A stretch of DNA of 64,000 nt from a virus: positions 36,172 through 100,171 of IMG/VR virus record IMGVR_UViG_3300028873_000014. One strand, given 5' to 3'. A program made the position numbers and the translations under genes. Position 1 is the stretch's first letter, and the number at the start of each line of letters is the position of its first letter. The notes under the pieces are model-generated. The model did no database searches, was not told where the DNA came from, and saw only the letters and a program-made list of their open reading frames with translations. Shown one piece after another: positions 19,546 through 27,342 of this stretch.

Positions 19546-20153
19546 TAGTATGCTGTAATTGTATATGTCTCTGTTGTGTTAAATAATCTTCCTCCAAGTA
19601 ATGTAATACCTCCTGTAGTGCTATTGAAAGAATAGTCTACAGTATTAGTTAACGGTCCATATCCCGAAAGTTCTATAGATACTGACTTACCTTCCAGTAA
19701 TGGTAATCCTGTAGTACTGTTAATCGGTAAAAATGTACTAGACCCATTAATAGGACCACCTACATTACCTACAGTAAATTGTTCTATAATCAATGATGAA
19801 ACAGGAGTATTAGGTGAAGGTAAAACTACCTGAACACTTTGTAAGTTAACATTCTGTATAGGGTTATAGCAACCCTTACTCTCATAGGCACTATCTACCT
19901 GGGGGAATGGCGACCCTCCATAAACAGGATAAGCAATGATATTTACGATAGTATTCTGTGCAATTTTACAAAGAGTGTTTTGACAATCAGATTCTTTCTG
20001 CCAATCAGCAAGTACTTTCTTTCGATTAATAGCATAATAGGAAACAGGATCATAACCAACCTTAACCCCCCATTCTCCTGCCATATACATAGCAAAATAG
20101 AGACTGGTGTAGTCACTGTTAATTGATCGTAACTCTTTCCTATAATTATCCAC
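19545..20153 (-). CDS. structural protein with helical N-terminus in fibre block
   Basis: 202 aa starting at a GTG (20153) that overlaps the preceding gene by 8 bp; no ATG fits before residue 21. The first 85 residues are helical (SDYTSLYFAMYMAGEWGVKV, KKVLADWQKESDCQNTLCKI). The remainder is beta-rich (VQVVLPSPNTPVSSLIIEQF, YSFNSTTGGITLLGGRLF). It abuts the long fibre gene by one base. The helical head plus beta tail could be a fibre adaptor that binds the virion and anchors the long fibre. This role is inference from position. Confidence 0.45.
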   Translation of the reverse strand: MDNYRKELRSINSDYTSLYFAMYMAGEWGVKVGYDPVSYYAINRKKVLADWQKESDCQNTLCKIAQNTIVNIIAYPVYGGSPFPQVDSAYESKGCYNPIQNVNLQSVQVVLPSPNTPVSSLIIEQFTVGNVGGPINGSSTFLPINSTTGLPLLEGKSVSIELSGYGPLTNTVDYSFNSTTGGITLLGGRLFNTTETYTITAY

Positions 20154-20358
20154 TGTTTCTATTCTTTAAAAGTTGTTCTATACTTTGTATCAAACTCTGT
20201 TGCATACTAACGTTTTGTGTACTTTGTACTATAGCTTGTGAACTTCTTTCTACTCCTGTGTAGCACTTACTACAGCATTTAATTCCTGAACTGGTAGTCA
20301 TTTCTCTACAACCTGTACAACTGCAACAATCAGTTCGGCAACTCGGACACAATGCCAT
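20146..20358 (-). CDS. small zinc-ribbon-like Cys-rich protein
   Basis: 70 aa, ATG at 20358. The first 34 residues contain nine Cys in the order CPSCRTDCCSCTGC and KCCSKC, spaced like a small zinc-binding knuckle. The second half is a Gln/Ser-rich helix (QNVSMQQSLIQSIEQLLKN) that could form a coiled coil. It overlaps the downstream 202-aa gene by 8 bp and lies 3 bp from the 187-aa gene upstream, so it is part of the same transcript. A small metal-binding structural or assembly factor is plausible. No family recognised. Confidence 0.45.
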   Translation of the reverse strand: MALCPSCRTDCCSCTGCREMTTSSGIKCCSKCYTGVERSSQAIVQSTQNVSMQQSLIQSIEQLLKNRNSG

Positions 20359-20361
20359 ATA

Positions 20362-20925
20362 CTAATAATTTACACAATTTGGTTTACGCCTACTCATCTT
20401 TTCCATAAGAGCCAATGCATAACGGTATTGATTAATACCGTCTTCGCACTGGTGTTTATCATTCACATTTACCTGTCCACTGATTAAGTAGTTACGTATA
20501 GTATCTATATTCTTAAGATAATACTCTGTTTCTGTATCAGGTAAACAATCCCCGAGATCAACTTCACACAAAAGATGGTTTAGCCTATTTATAGCATGGG
20601 TGATCCTAAGGTATTGATACTCTACCCATACCTGAGTATTGGGGGAAACAGAATATCGCAGGTTATATATGCCATCTGGCAGATTAGGGCATATATCATT
20701 ACATCCCCCGGGAGCAGCTACTCCTATAGTACAGGCATTAAGTACTAAACGAAAGTTCTGTTGGGTAATACTGATTATAGTAGGTGTGCCATAACCAGGA
20801 GGGGTTATCTGTAGGTTCTGACAGGTTACAGGAATATTAGCAGCATATATAGAAATATCCTCTACAATGAAAATACCTTCATTGTATACCGGAGGAACTT
20901 CAAGTTGTAAGATATGTTTTGCCAC
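20362..20925 (-). CDS. connector/fibre-adaptor-like structural protein
   Basis: 187 aa, GTG start at 20925 (GTG GCA AAA CAT). There is no nearby in-frame ATG. The N-terminal 105 residues are a beta domain (LQLEVPPVYNEGIFIVEDIS, GIYNLRYSVSPNTQVWVEYQ). The C-terminal 80 are helical (RITHAINRLNHLLCEVDLG, TEYYLKNIDTIRNYLISGQV, YRYALALMEKMSRRK). Similar beta-then-helix proteins accompany the fibres and rings in crAss-like phages, but I cannot name the exact family. It is the first gene after a strong terminator hairpin, so its own promoter or read-through must supply it. Confidence 0.45.
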   Translation of the reverse strand: MAKHILQLEVPPVYNEGIFIVEDISIYAANIPVTCQNLQITPPGYGTPTIISITQQNFRLVLNACTIGVAAPGGCNDICPNLPDGIYNLRYSVSPNTQVWVEYQYLRITHAINRLNHLLCEVDLGDCLPDTETEYYLKNIDTIRNYLISGQVNVNDKHQCEDGINQYRYALALMEKMSRRKPNCVNY

Positions 20926-20942
20926 TATTTTTAGAAATTAAA

Positions 20943-20975
20943 AGAGGGAAAAGGAGTTTTTATCCTTCTCCCTCT
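20943..20975 (-). terminator. intrinsic terminator after the 438-aa gene
   Basis: Thirteen-base arms (20943-20955 and 20963-20975) pair with one mismatch around a 7-base loop. On the minus strand the hairpin is followed by TTTTAATTTCT. It ends the transcript of the 438-aa gene 20 bp after its stop. Confidence 0.75.
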
Positions 20976-20994
20976 GTTTATAAATACTTACTTT

Positions 20995-22311
20995 TTATAT
21001 AGTCTGTAACTGTATAAAGTTTGCAGATAACGTCAAACAGCTATTTATCAAAGTGGTAAATGGTGTGATCACCGTACCTGTTGGGAAATAGATTGTTATT
21101 GCATACTCATCATTATCTGTAACAGACTGGCTATTATATGGGCGGAATACGTTAAACTTTAGATACAAACTATCGTATAGACCCTGTAGAGCAACATTAG
21201 GCATAACCCAATCATCCTCAATAGTCCTCATCCTTAAGCTACCTACCCATTGGTTATCGGGGAAATCCTCTTGTTTGTACCTATTCCACTCTATTAAGTT
21301 ACGGGCAACTTGCTGACCTATACCACGAACCTGTAAAGGAGCAGTAATCTGTGTCCACATAGTAGGTACTGATGTATCAATAGTAGTGTTTATTACACAA
21401 GGATCAGCAGTTTGTGAGAACAATGAACCTTCTACGTAAAGCGGTTCTATTGTATATAGATCAGTTGGAGAGAAAGTACAAGTCCCAAAAGTGGTCTGTA
21501 CATATGCTACAGTTATCTGTAACCCCGCAACAACAGATATAGGATTAGATGTATTAGGTACATACGCACCTGCATTTAATACAGCAGTCTGTAATGCGGC
21601 GTTACCTGGAGTACCTGGAGGCGGTGTACCATAAGTACCTGCAGTTGCCCTAATCACATCATATGCAGAGAATACTTCTACTGCTGTACCTGCTGATGTT
21701 TGTATGAATACCTGGGGATAGATAAAGCTGGTTTCATAAGGATCTTGTGTAATACCATCCTTCCACTGCAACATTACTGATGCAGCATCCACATTACTGG
21801 TAGTGCAGCCAGAAGTACATCCTGTACCGCAACATCCTGAAAATGCTGTAAATGATTTATAATATTGATGGTTCAGAAACTGGAGAGCAGGAGCACCAAG
21901 TAACTCTAACTGAAATTGATAGGTAGTACCACACTGGAAAGCTGGCCCTACTGTAGAACCAGAGGTAAGATTCCAACCAAATACCGATACCTGATTTTGA
22001 GGTGCCTGTGCTTGGGTATAGATAAAGGCAGTTACCCTGGACCAATCTATGATCTTGGTATAGTCAGGTTCTTGTAAACCCCCCCATAGCGGAGTAATCT
22101 GATCTATTAAATGCCATGACCCAGAAGCAATGATACATGGTGTTAAAGTAGCTGCACTAATTGCAGTACCATAAACTCCTGTTTGCGGGGGGCATGTAAA
22201 TATACCAAGTTGCCCTTTGGTAAGAAGATCTGTAGTTCCTGAAGTTGTGTAGTTAACAGTGTTGCTAACTGGGTTGTTTAACAGGTACGGTTGAAAACTA
22301 TCTGGTAGCAT
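20995..22311 (-). CDS. abundant-class structural protein, monocistronic unit
   Basis: 438 aa, ATG at 22311. The N-terminus (MLPDSFQPYLLNNPVSNTVN) leads into a beta-rich protein with a Cys cluster at about 175-190 (GCCGTGCTSGCTT). A large C-terminal domain is rich in Trp, Tyr and Arg (RNLIEWNRYKQEDFPDNQW, VGSLRMRTIEDDWVMPNVAL). No signal peptide or enzyme motif. It stands alone between a candidate late promoter (22382-22395) and a strong terminator (20943-20975). That arrangement suggests need for a high or separate dose. A decoration, head-fibre or tail-shaft protein are all possible. Confidence 0.5.
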   Translation of the reverse strand: MLPDSFQPYLLNNPVSNTVNYTTSGTTDLLTKGQLGIFTCPPQTGVYGTAISAATLTPCIIASGSWHLIDQITPLWGGLQEPDYTKIIDWSRVTAFIYTQAQAPQNQVSVFGWNLTSGSTVGPAFQCGTTYQFQLELLGAPALQFLNHQYYKSFTAFSGCCGTGCTSGCTTSNVDAASVMLQWKDGITQDPYETSFIYPQVFIQTSAGTAVEVFSAYDVIRATAGTYGTPPPGTPGNAALQTAVLNAGAYVPNTSNPISVVAGLQITVAYVQTTFGTCTFSPTDLYTIEPLYVEGSLFSQTADPCVINTTIDTSVPTMWTQITAPLQVRGIGQQVARNLIEWNRYKQEDFPDNQWVGSLRMRTIEDDWVMPNVALQGLYDSLYLKFNVFRPYNSQSVTDNDEYAITIYFPTGTVITPFTTLINSCLTLSANFIQLQTI

Positions 22312-22381
22312 GTGTATATTGTTTTAGCTTTCATAAAATTAGTATTAAGTTCTATCCCCGATATGAATAGTTATTGAAAAC

Positions 22382-22395
22382 ACCTTACAAATATT
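22382..22395 (-). promoter_or_regulatory. candidate phage late promoter motif P3
   Basis: On the minus strand it reads AATATTTGTAAGGT, 70 bp upstream of the 438-aa gene. The core TTTGTAAGGT is shared with the regions upstream of the 49.8-kb operon (50214-50227) and, with one mismatch, the scaffold gene (31631-31644). No start site has been mapped. Confidence 0.5.
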
Positions 22396-22460
22396 CATCC
22401 CATTACTAAAAATAATTCAGTTTTAGTAGTTATCTTTAATTCTTAATCAAGAACATAAAA

Positions 22461-22910
22461 ATGAGAACTAAAGCAAAATATGAAGGAAAGCATTTTGGGC
22501 TGTTAACTGTAATGGAATGTTTAATAGATTCTGATGGTAAGAATAAAGGAGGTGTATGGTTATGTAAATGTAAGTGTGGTGGGACTATCAGTCTTGCAGG
22601 GTATCGTTTACATAATAGAGATAGCTGTGGTTGTCTTACTAAAAAAGCTACTGAGATACGGGCAAAGAATAATAAAAAGCCCCAGGAGGAAAAAGATATC
22701 ACAAAGGCATATAGTAATTACAAAAGAAAAGGTGGAGAACTAACTAAGGAAAAATGGTTAAAAGCTATTAAAAAACCCTGCATCTTTTGTGCAAGCACTT
22801 TACTTAGGACAGATACTACAATATGCAATACCTGTTTCACTATGATGGGAAATCTTTCAGAAAATAAATTCCTGGAACAGGTTAAGATAATAGCGAAAGT
22901 TAGTTGTTAA
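22461..22910 (+). CDS. degenerate HNH homing-endonuclease-like protein
   Basis: 149 aa, ATG at 22461, on the strand opposite to all neighbours and overlapping the 3' end of the next gene by 11 bp. Residues 33-58 are the W-C-x-C-x-C-G ... SCGC N-terminal finger common in phage HNH/AP2-type selfish endonucleases. Residues 83-145 match the phage HNH scaffold: SNYKRKGGELTKEKW, PCIFC (C107, C110), then ICNTC (C122, C125) and MMGNLSENKFLEQVKII. The part between the two Cys knuckles, which normally carries the NGxDRxDN catalytic core over some 30-40 residues, is only about 11 residues long and lacks it. Probably an internally deleted, inactive selfish gene. Confidence 0.65.
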   Translation: MRTKAKYEGKHFGLLTVMECLIDSDGKNKGGVWLCKCKCGGTISLAGYRLHNRDSCGCLTKKATEIRAKNNKKPQEEKDITKAYSNYKRKGGELTKEKWLKAIKKPCIFCASTLLRTDTTICNTCFTMMGNLSENKFLEQVKIIAKVSC

Positions 22911-23607
22911 ACTCAGCATTTTGAGAAAGTACTTGCTTCTTGTTATAGTTATCTAAGTCCATAGAAAGAATAGCAGCAGCATCATCTATGATCAGTTCTA
23001 TAACGTTATCCGGTAATTCACAAAGAACATCTACCGTAGAAGTAGTACCGTCATCAGGATTAGTAGCACCTGCTATTTGTATATGTACAGGTCTGTGATA
23101 GTAAATAACTAATGGGTCTACTATATTAAACTCATCATTGGTCCATATCTTAAAAGTATTCCCCATGACAGTCGAAAAGGTAGTTGCCCATGCGTAGGAA
23201 GGTTGTCTATTAACATCAGGGAGATATGTATCTACATCGGCCTCATTACCTTCATAGATAGTCAACTGTCTTGGGGGGCAAGTATTACAACTATCTTGTG
23301 CACAAGCACTGATTCTGCACCATTCCAGGTAATCAGTAGGGAATAAATCAGACTGCCAGTATAATCCTTTATCGGTAAAGTTACCTGTCCAGGTACTAAG
23401 TAAACATTGCAGATCATCTATTCTTCTGGTAGATGCCTCTGCTCCTGTTTTTGTCTGATTTATTCCCTCTAATTGTCTCCTGACCCATTCATCCATACCT
23501 TTGTTAAAAGCCTCTATTTCCATAAAGGGTTCAAGGTTAGCATAATCGAACGAACTCAATTTGTTCACCCGCTGCTCCAATTTCAGTTGAATGGTCTGGT
23601 TGGTCAT
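22900..23607 (-). CDS. head-tail connector/ring-like protein
   Basis: 235 aa, ATG at 23607, start overlapping the preceding gene by one base. The N-terminus is helical (SSFDYANLEPFMEIEAFNKG, MDEWVRRQLEGINQTKTG). The middle is beta-rich with Cys (CRISACAQDSCNTCPPRQLT). The C-terminus holds LPDNVIELIIDDAAAILSMD, a helical segment familiar to me from connector or ring proteins of crAss-like phages. It sits between the capsid/lysis genes and the fibres, where connector genes are expected. No enzyme motif. Confidence 0.55.
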   Translation of the reverse strand: MTNQTIQLKLEQRVNKLSSFDYANLEPFMEIEAFNKGMDEWVRRQLEGINQTKTGAEASTRRIDDLQCLLSTWTGNFTDKGLYWQSDLFPTDYLEWCRISACAQDSCNTCPPRQLTIYEGNEADVDTYLPDVNRQPSYAWATTFSTVMGNTFKIWTNDEFNIVDPLVIYYHRPVHIQIAGATNPDDGTTSTVDVLCELPDNVIELIIDDAAAILSMDLDNYNKKQVLSQNAEFNN

Positions 23608-24701
23608 TATTCTCTCCAGTGGCGTTCAACTTCCTTATCTAAACTAAGTTGAACAGATTCATTAAGTTTGTTTTTCAAATATTCTACTATATCTTCTATA
23701 GTCCTTCCCATAGGAACATCCATCTTGAGATAGTATAATTGCCCATCCCCTTTAGGTTCGATAAGATGCATTTCTGTAGCATCTTTAACAATAGCTCTTA
23801 CACGTAATGCGTCTATCGGCATATCGTAGTAATCGAGAAATCTCTGAACAGTTACCCGGGTATCATGTTCTACAGTTTTACCATCCAGGTAATTACACAC
23901 ATCGTCATACATCTGATCTGCAGGAGTATAGTTAGGACCACCTTTCTTGTACATAGATGCCCCCGATGTAGCAGTAAGTTTAGCTATATAAAATAGTTTA
24001 TTCTGGTCATTGGTTAACATGGTGTCCATATACCCGCCAGCCTTATTACGTAGTTTCTTAAACTTCGTTTTGATATCTGAAGTTTCTTCTGGTTGGTCCA
24101 GATAGAAATTATACCCAGGTTCATTAATAGCTATCTGCATAGAGGGGGCTACTAATGATAATCCACCCGCTTCTATAGCATGAAAAATAACAAGATCGTG
24201 AGGATTAGTAAGATCAAGTTCTTTACCATCATTACTGATCTTCAACTCTACTTTATCCCAGTAAGTCTCAATACGATCACCTTTAGCATCAAACTTATCA
24301 GGTCCTGTACTATTAAAAGTAGTTACCTTCTTCCAAAAATCATCTTCCGGAGTACCATACTTTTCAAAACAGGTCTCCTTGGAAACATCATAGTTATTAG
24401 CTATGGTATTTTCCAGGTATGTAACAACCTCACGTATGCTTCTGATCTTTGCTCTTTTTTCAGCATCTGGCAATCTTTGTACCTCTGCAGTTTTTTCATC
24501 AAGACCTGTGATATAGGTTTTGTAACCATTCTTTTCTGTAAGTCCAATGTGGTCATACTGAAATGTACCGGGGAATAATGCTTCCCCATACTTTTCAAGA
24601 CCCATCTTCTCCTCTCCTGATGAATAAGGCTTAATGGCTATACGACCTCTTACCCTATTGATCTTTGGGGCTTTTAACTCTTCTAATTCTAAGTCAGGCA
24701 T
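23607..24701 (-). CDS. conserved head/neck structural protein
   Basis: 364 aa from an ATG at 24701. A TTG nine codons earlier extends the frame but is not needed. The protein is a mix of helices and strands rich in Lys, Asp and Glu, with segments such as IFHAIEAGGLSLVAP, NKLFYIAKLTATSGASMY and DHIGLTEKNGYKTYITGLDE. The region LDYYDMPIDALRVRAIVKDA near residue 305 is followed by a helical C-terminus. It is coupled to the connector-like gene by a one-base overlap. I think it is a conserved crAss-like virion protein of the neck or capsid, but cannot assign a position. Confidence 0.5.
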   Translation of the reverse strand: MPDLELEELKAPKINRVRGRIAIKPYSSGEEKMGLEKYGEALFPGTFQYDHIGLTEKNGYKTYITGLDEKTAEVQRLPDAEKRAKIRSIREVVTYLENTIANNYDVSKETCFEKYGTPEDDFWKKVTTFNSTGPDKFDAKGDRIETYWDKVELKISNDGKELDLTNPHDLVIFHAIEAGGLSLVAPSMQIAINEPGYNFYLDQPEETSDIKTKFKKLRNKAGGYMDTMLTNDQNKLFYIAKLTATSGASMYKKGGPNYTPADQMYDDVCNYLDGKTVEHDTRVTVQRFLDYYDMPIDALRVRAIVKDATEMHLIEPKGDGQLYYLKMDVPMGRTIEDIVEYLKNKLNESVQLSLDKEVERHWRE

Positions 24702-24760
24702 AAAGTAATAATTTGGTTTGAAAACCAAAGGTATAACGGATTATTTTATTATACAACTAT

Positions 24761-25183
24761 TTAAGTTGTTGCTGGTAAAAATAATTGCTGAACATCATCA
24801 ATATATTCATCGATAGTTTTTACACTACCATCAAGAATACTGGTAATCTCTGCAGCAAGATGATGAAGAGCACCATTAAAGATGGTGGCATCACCTACAG
24901 CATTTTTAAGATAAGGAGCAACACGATTAAGTACTGCTATGATCTCATTCAGATAAGTAGTACCATTTGGTAGTAAAGAAGCTATTTCTGTAACAAAAGG
25001 ACTTTCCAGGTCTGCAATAACTACGGGTTCTATAGTAGTTGCATTCTGTACAAGATTAGCAAACTTATCTACTATATTCGTAGCAGATAGAGTAATGTCT
25101 ACAATACCTGTATCTACCTTTTGTTCCAGGTTCGCTAATTCTGTCTTAGCATTAGTAAGGAGTGTTCTGAAATTGATTGACAT
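24761..25183 (-). CDS. small helical protein of unknown function
   Basis: 140 aa, ATG at 25183. Almost wholly helical with amphipathic segments (TNAKTELANLEQKVDTGIVD, YLNEIIAVLNRVAPYLKNAV, LHHLAAEITSILDGSVKTID). It is acidic overall and has no Cys, signal peptide or strongly hydrophobic span. It sits 26 bp downstream of the spanin-like gene and 59 bp upstream of the neck protein. A bundle-forming structural or lysis accessory protein is possible. No family recognised. Confidence 0.4.
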   Translation of the reverse strand: MSINFRTLLTNAKTELANLEQKVDTGIVDITLSATNIVDKFANLVQNATTIEPVVIADLESPFVTEIASLLPNGTTYLNEIIAVLNRVAPYLKNAVGDATIFNGALHHLAAEITSILDGSVKTIDEYIDDVQQLFLPATT

Positions 25184-25209
25184 ATATTTAATTTTTAAGA
25201 GTTAACTAT

Positions 25210-25794
25210 TTAATTTTTCTTTTTTCTACCCCATACTATCCATCCTAGTAATACCCCCACTAATATGCCACCTACCCATCCTATCCAGGGCACGGAGAAT
25301 AGAGAAACACTTACGGAAGTACTACCTTTAACATCTGTTTTGACATTACTCTTTTTGGCAGAAGATGAATCTATATTAGACCTTTTATGATCATTAATAG
25401 TTATATCCTTTTTATCAAACTGTAATTTAAAGGTTGTGTCACGAACTACCAAGTTAAGAATAAGTTTACCATGATCGTAAATAGCAACTGCAGTTGCATT
25501 TTGTACGTTCTTAACTGCTCTTAGGGGTTTAGAACTATACGTAATTACCCCGGTAGAAATAGTAATAACGTTAGCAGTTGTTGTATCAGAACCGTTAGAA
25601 CCAGTAATACCAACTGTAGTATCTGCAGTCTCCTCTTGTATATGAGTAGCTTTTTGATCATCTACTTTTGCTTCTACAGCCTTTTGTGTATTATCAGTTA
25701 CCGTTGCTGTAACATGGGAACTGTGAGAAAACTTTGCTCCTATGCACCCCGAGAGTAGACATAAGATAACTGAGATGTAGAATAGTTGTTTCAT
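25210..25794 (-). CDS. u-spanin-like lysis lipoprotein with C-terminal membrane anchor
   Basis: 194 aa, ATG at 25794. Residues 1-17 form a lipoprotein signal with lipobox LSGC (Cys17). Residues about 168-188 (VPWIGWVGGILVGVLLGWIV) form one transmembrane helix followed by a positive end (WGRKKKN). The part between is a polar Ser/Thr/Asp/Lys-rich periplasmic linker with some beta strand. An outer-membrane lipid anchor plus an inner-membrane C-terminal helix in one chain is the defining plan of unimolecular spanins such as T1 gp11, which fuse the two membranes at lysis. Next to it lie three small membrane proteins, forming a probable lysis block. Confidence 0.7.
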   Translation of the reverse strand: MKQLFYISVILCLLSGCIGAKFSHSSHVTATVTDNTQKAVEAKVDDQKATHIQEETADTTVGITGSNGSDTTTANVITISTGVITYSSKPLRAVKNVQNATAVAIYDHGKLILNLVVRDTTFKLQFDKKDITINDHKRSNIDSSSAKKSNVKTDVKGSTSVSVSLFSVPWIGWVGGILVGVLLGWIVWGRKKKN

Positions 25795-25813
25795 GTTATA
25801 GTTGTTTTGTTTA

Positions 25814-26050
25814 TTATATTATTTTATGTTTTTCCATTTCTGATATAATCATTTCCCACTTTTCTTTACTGTCATATTCGTACAGTATTGTTGCATCCTT
25901 CGTTTGAATCTCAATAGCATAATATGTCCTGTCTACCTGCCATGATTGAAACGATTCTATATCTCTTTTGATAGACATTTGAATTATTCCATCGAATTTT
26001 ATTCGGAATCGATCAAATGTTGTTTCAGAAGTTATCGTCATATCACTCAT
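25814..26050 (-). CDS. small protein of unknown function
   Basis: 78 aa, ATG at 26050, overlapping the stop of the preceding gene by four bases. Pattern of four to five beta strands then a helix (RFRIKFDGIIQMSI, YYAIEIQTKDATILYEYDS, WEMIISEMEKHK). No membrane segment or Cys. Located between the membrane-protein block and the spanin-like gene. Function not recognised. Confidence 0.45.
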   Translation of the reverse strand: MSDMTITSETTFDRFRIKFDGIIQMSIKRDIESFQSWQVDRTYYAIEIQTKDATILYEYDSKEKWEMIISEMEKHKII

Positions 26051-26328
26051 GGTTGTTTTGTCGGTATAAATTCAATGTCGCCTATGCCGCCGCCAGTTCG
26101 ATAATCATCAAAGTCTGCATCTTGCCAACGTTGATAGTTGTCGCCTTCATCTAAATCCATCTGTGAAAGCTCATTCCATAATTCGCGTTTTTCTACTGGT
26201 ATCATATACCAATGGCAGAAATCATCTTGGCTAAAAAAGTATGCTTGTTTCATGTTGTTTGCCTTATTAATAAGGTCAACATTATTTAATGCCAGTTCTG
26301 AAATAATATCTAGATCGGTGATTTTCAT
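26047..26328 (-). CDS. small acidic protein of unknown function
   Basis: 93 aa, ATG at 26328. Strongly acidic (DEGDNYQRWQDADFDDYR) with a helical N-terminus and a Gly-rich turn (TGGGIGDIEF). It overlaps its neighbours on both sides by four bases, so it is a true member of this operon. The segment AYFFSQDDFCHWYMIPVEKR hints at a small folded domain. Not recognised. Confidence 0.45.
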   Translation of the reverse strand: MKITDLDIISELALNNVDLINKANNMKQAYFFSQDDFCHWYMIPVEKRELWNELSQMDLDEGDNYQRWQDADFDDYRTGGGIGDIEFIPTKQP

Positions 26329-26696
26329 ACTGGTTGTTTTATCTCTAGCGAAGATACATCAGTTTTTGTTACAGTAGTAGTATTGGGGCTATTACCTTTC
26401 CATAAACTAATAACTTGTGCTACAGTAGCTACCCCAAGAAGGAGTAAGATAAATGCAAGAAAGGCATACATATGCCCATCTACAAACTCCTGTTTTTTAA
26501 TAGTGTTGATAATTTCACATGTACAGGTAGTTAAGGTAAATAGAAAAGCACAAAGTCTTTTAGCACTGGGACTATCCCCTTCACTGAGTGCTCTACTTAT
26601 CCAATTCCATTTTGTAAATAAAAAGATAATAGCAACAATACCTGCAATAGCAAGTATGGTATAATCAGCATATACAAAATTATGAGTCGGAGTCAT
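26325..26696 (-). CDS. holin-like membrane protein
   Basis: 123 aa, ATG at 26696. Three hydrophobic segments are visible: about 11-28 (TILAIAGIVAIIFLFTKW), 48-62 (LCAFLFTLTTCTCEI) and 75-95 (MYAFLAFILLLLGVATVAQV). The loop EGDSPSAKRLCAFL and the spacing resemble a family of three-helix membrane proteins often found beside lysis genes in phages of Bacteroidota. The C-terminus is polar. It overlaps the next membrane-protein gene by 17 bp. Holin is the best guess from size, helices and the adjacent spanin-like gene. Confidence 0.5.
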   Translation of the reverse strand: MTPTHNFVYADYTILAIAGIVAIIFLFTKWNWISRALSEGDSPSAKRLCAFLFTLTTCTCEIINTIKKQEFVDGHMYAFLAFILLLLGVATVAQVISLWKGNSPNTTTVTKTDVSSLEIKQPV

Positions 26697-27048
26697 CTTT
26701 TTTCATATCTAGTTTAAATATCTTACTAACAGCATATCTCCAATCTATGACAGTAACAAAGAGCATAACATCTCTACTGATCAGGGAAGCAAAAGGTACT
26801 ATTATCCCTGGGTTAAAATTAGTGTGTTGAGTACACCATCCCCAAGACAAAAAGCCTATACAGAAAGCTACACAACTTGTACCAAAGACATACCAAAAGC
26901 TGATATGTTTTTTGGTCACTATATCAAACCCAAACTTTCCTAACAGCCCTATAGATACATAAGCTAAAAATGCTCCCCATTTAGACAAAAACTCTAGGAT
27001 TTCTTCGTATGTATCTTTGTGCATTTTATGATTCTGAATACTGTCCAT
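26680..27048 (-). CDS. holin-like or lysis-accessory membrane protein
   Basis: 122 aa, ATG at 27048; a later ATG at residue 9 is possible and would reduce the 55-bp overlap with the upstream gene. Hydrophobic stretches at about 25-45 (WGAFLAYVSIGLLGKFGFDI) and 50-72 (WYVFGTSCVAFCIGFLSWGW), plus a weaker one at 82-105. The C-terminus is charged (LDMKKDDSDS). Size and layout fit a phage holin family with two to three helices. One of a trio of membrane proteins here, so which one makes the hole cannot be decided. Confidence 0.5.
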   Translation of the reverse strand: MDSIQNHKMHKDTYEEILEFLSKWGAFLAYVSIGLLGKFGFDIVTKKHISFWYVFGTSCVAFCIGFLSWGWCTQHTNFNPGIIVPFASLISRDVMLFVTVIDWRYAVSKIFKLDMKKDDSDS

Positions 27049-27341
27049 AATGTAATTAAAACTCCAAATGTTTTTTCAATCGCATCAAAGTTATATGGAT
27101 TGCCAAGAGCTTCATCAAAGAAGTTATTAAAAGCAAGCCATCCAACCCAAGTCCAGAGAATTATAACATACTGGTTATTTTTTCTACTGTTTGCCCCTAT
27201 AGCCATTAACAAAAACGATAGTGCCTGCATCTTACAGAAGAAATCCCCGAACTCCTTACTGGGAATATGTGGAATCCACCTTGGTATCGTATTAACTAAT
27301 ACACACGTAACTATACAGAAAATATTAATAGTCTGCCGCAT
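26994..27341 (-). CDS. small membrane protein in lysis block
   Basis: 115 aa, ATG at 27341. Four hydrophobic stretches are visible: about 4-20 (TINIFCIVTCVLVNTI), 38-50 (MQALSFLLMAIGA), 58-72 (YVIILWTWVGWLAF) and 92-107 (FGVLITLWTVFRII). The C-terminus is basic (KCTKIHTKKS). The 3' end overlaps the next membrane gene by 55 bp, so the two are probably coupled. May be a holin, antiholin or superinfection protein. No family recognised. Confidence 0.45.
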   Translation of the reverse strand: MRQTINIFCIVTCVLVNTIPRWIPHIPSKEFGDFFCKMQALSFLLMAIGANSRKNNQYVIILWTWVGWLAFNNFFDEALGNPYNFDAIEKTFGVLITLWTVFRIIKCTKIHTKKS

Positions 27342-27342
27342 T

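Noticed and set aside
11085-20358. Plus-strand reading frames opposite the fibre genes
   Set aside because: They are shadows of repetitive, low-complexity minus-strand genes with no independent promoter, leader or domain.
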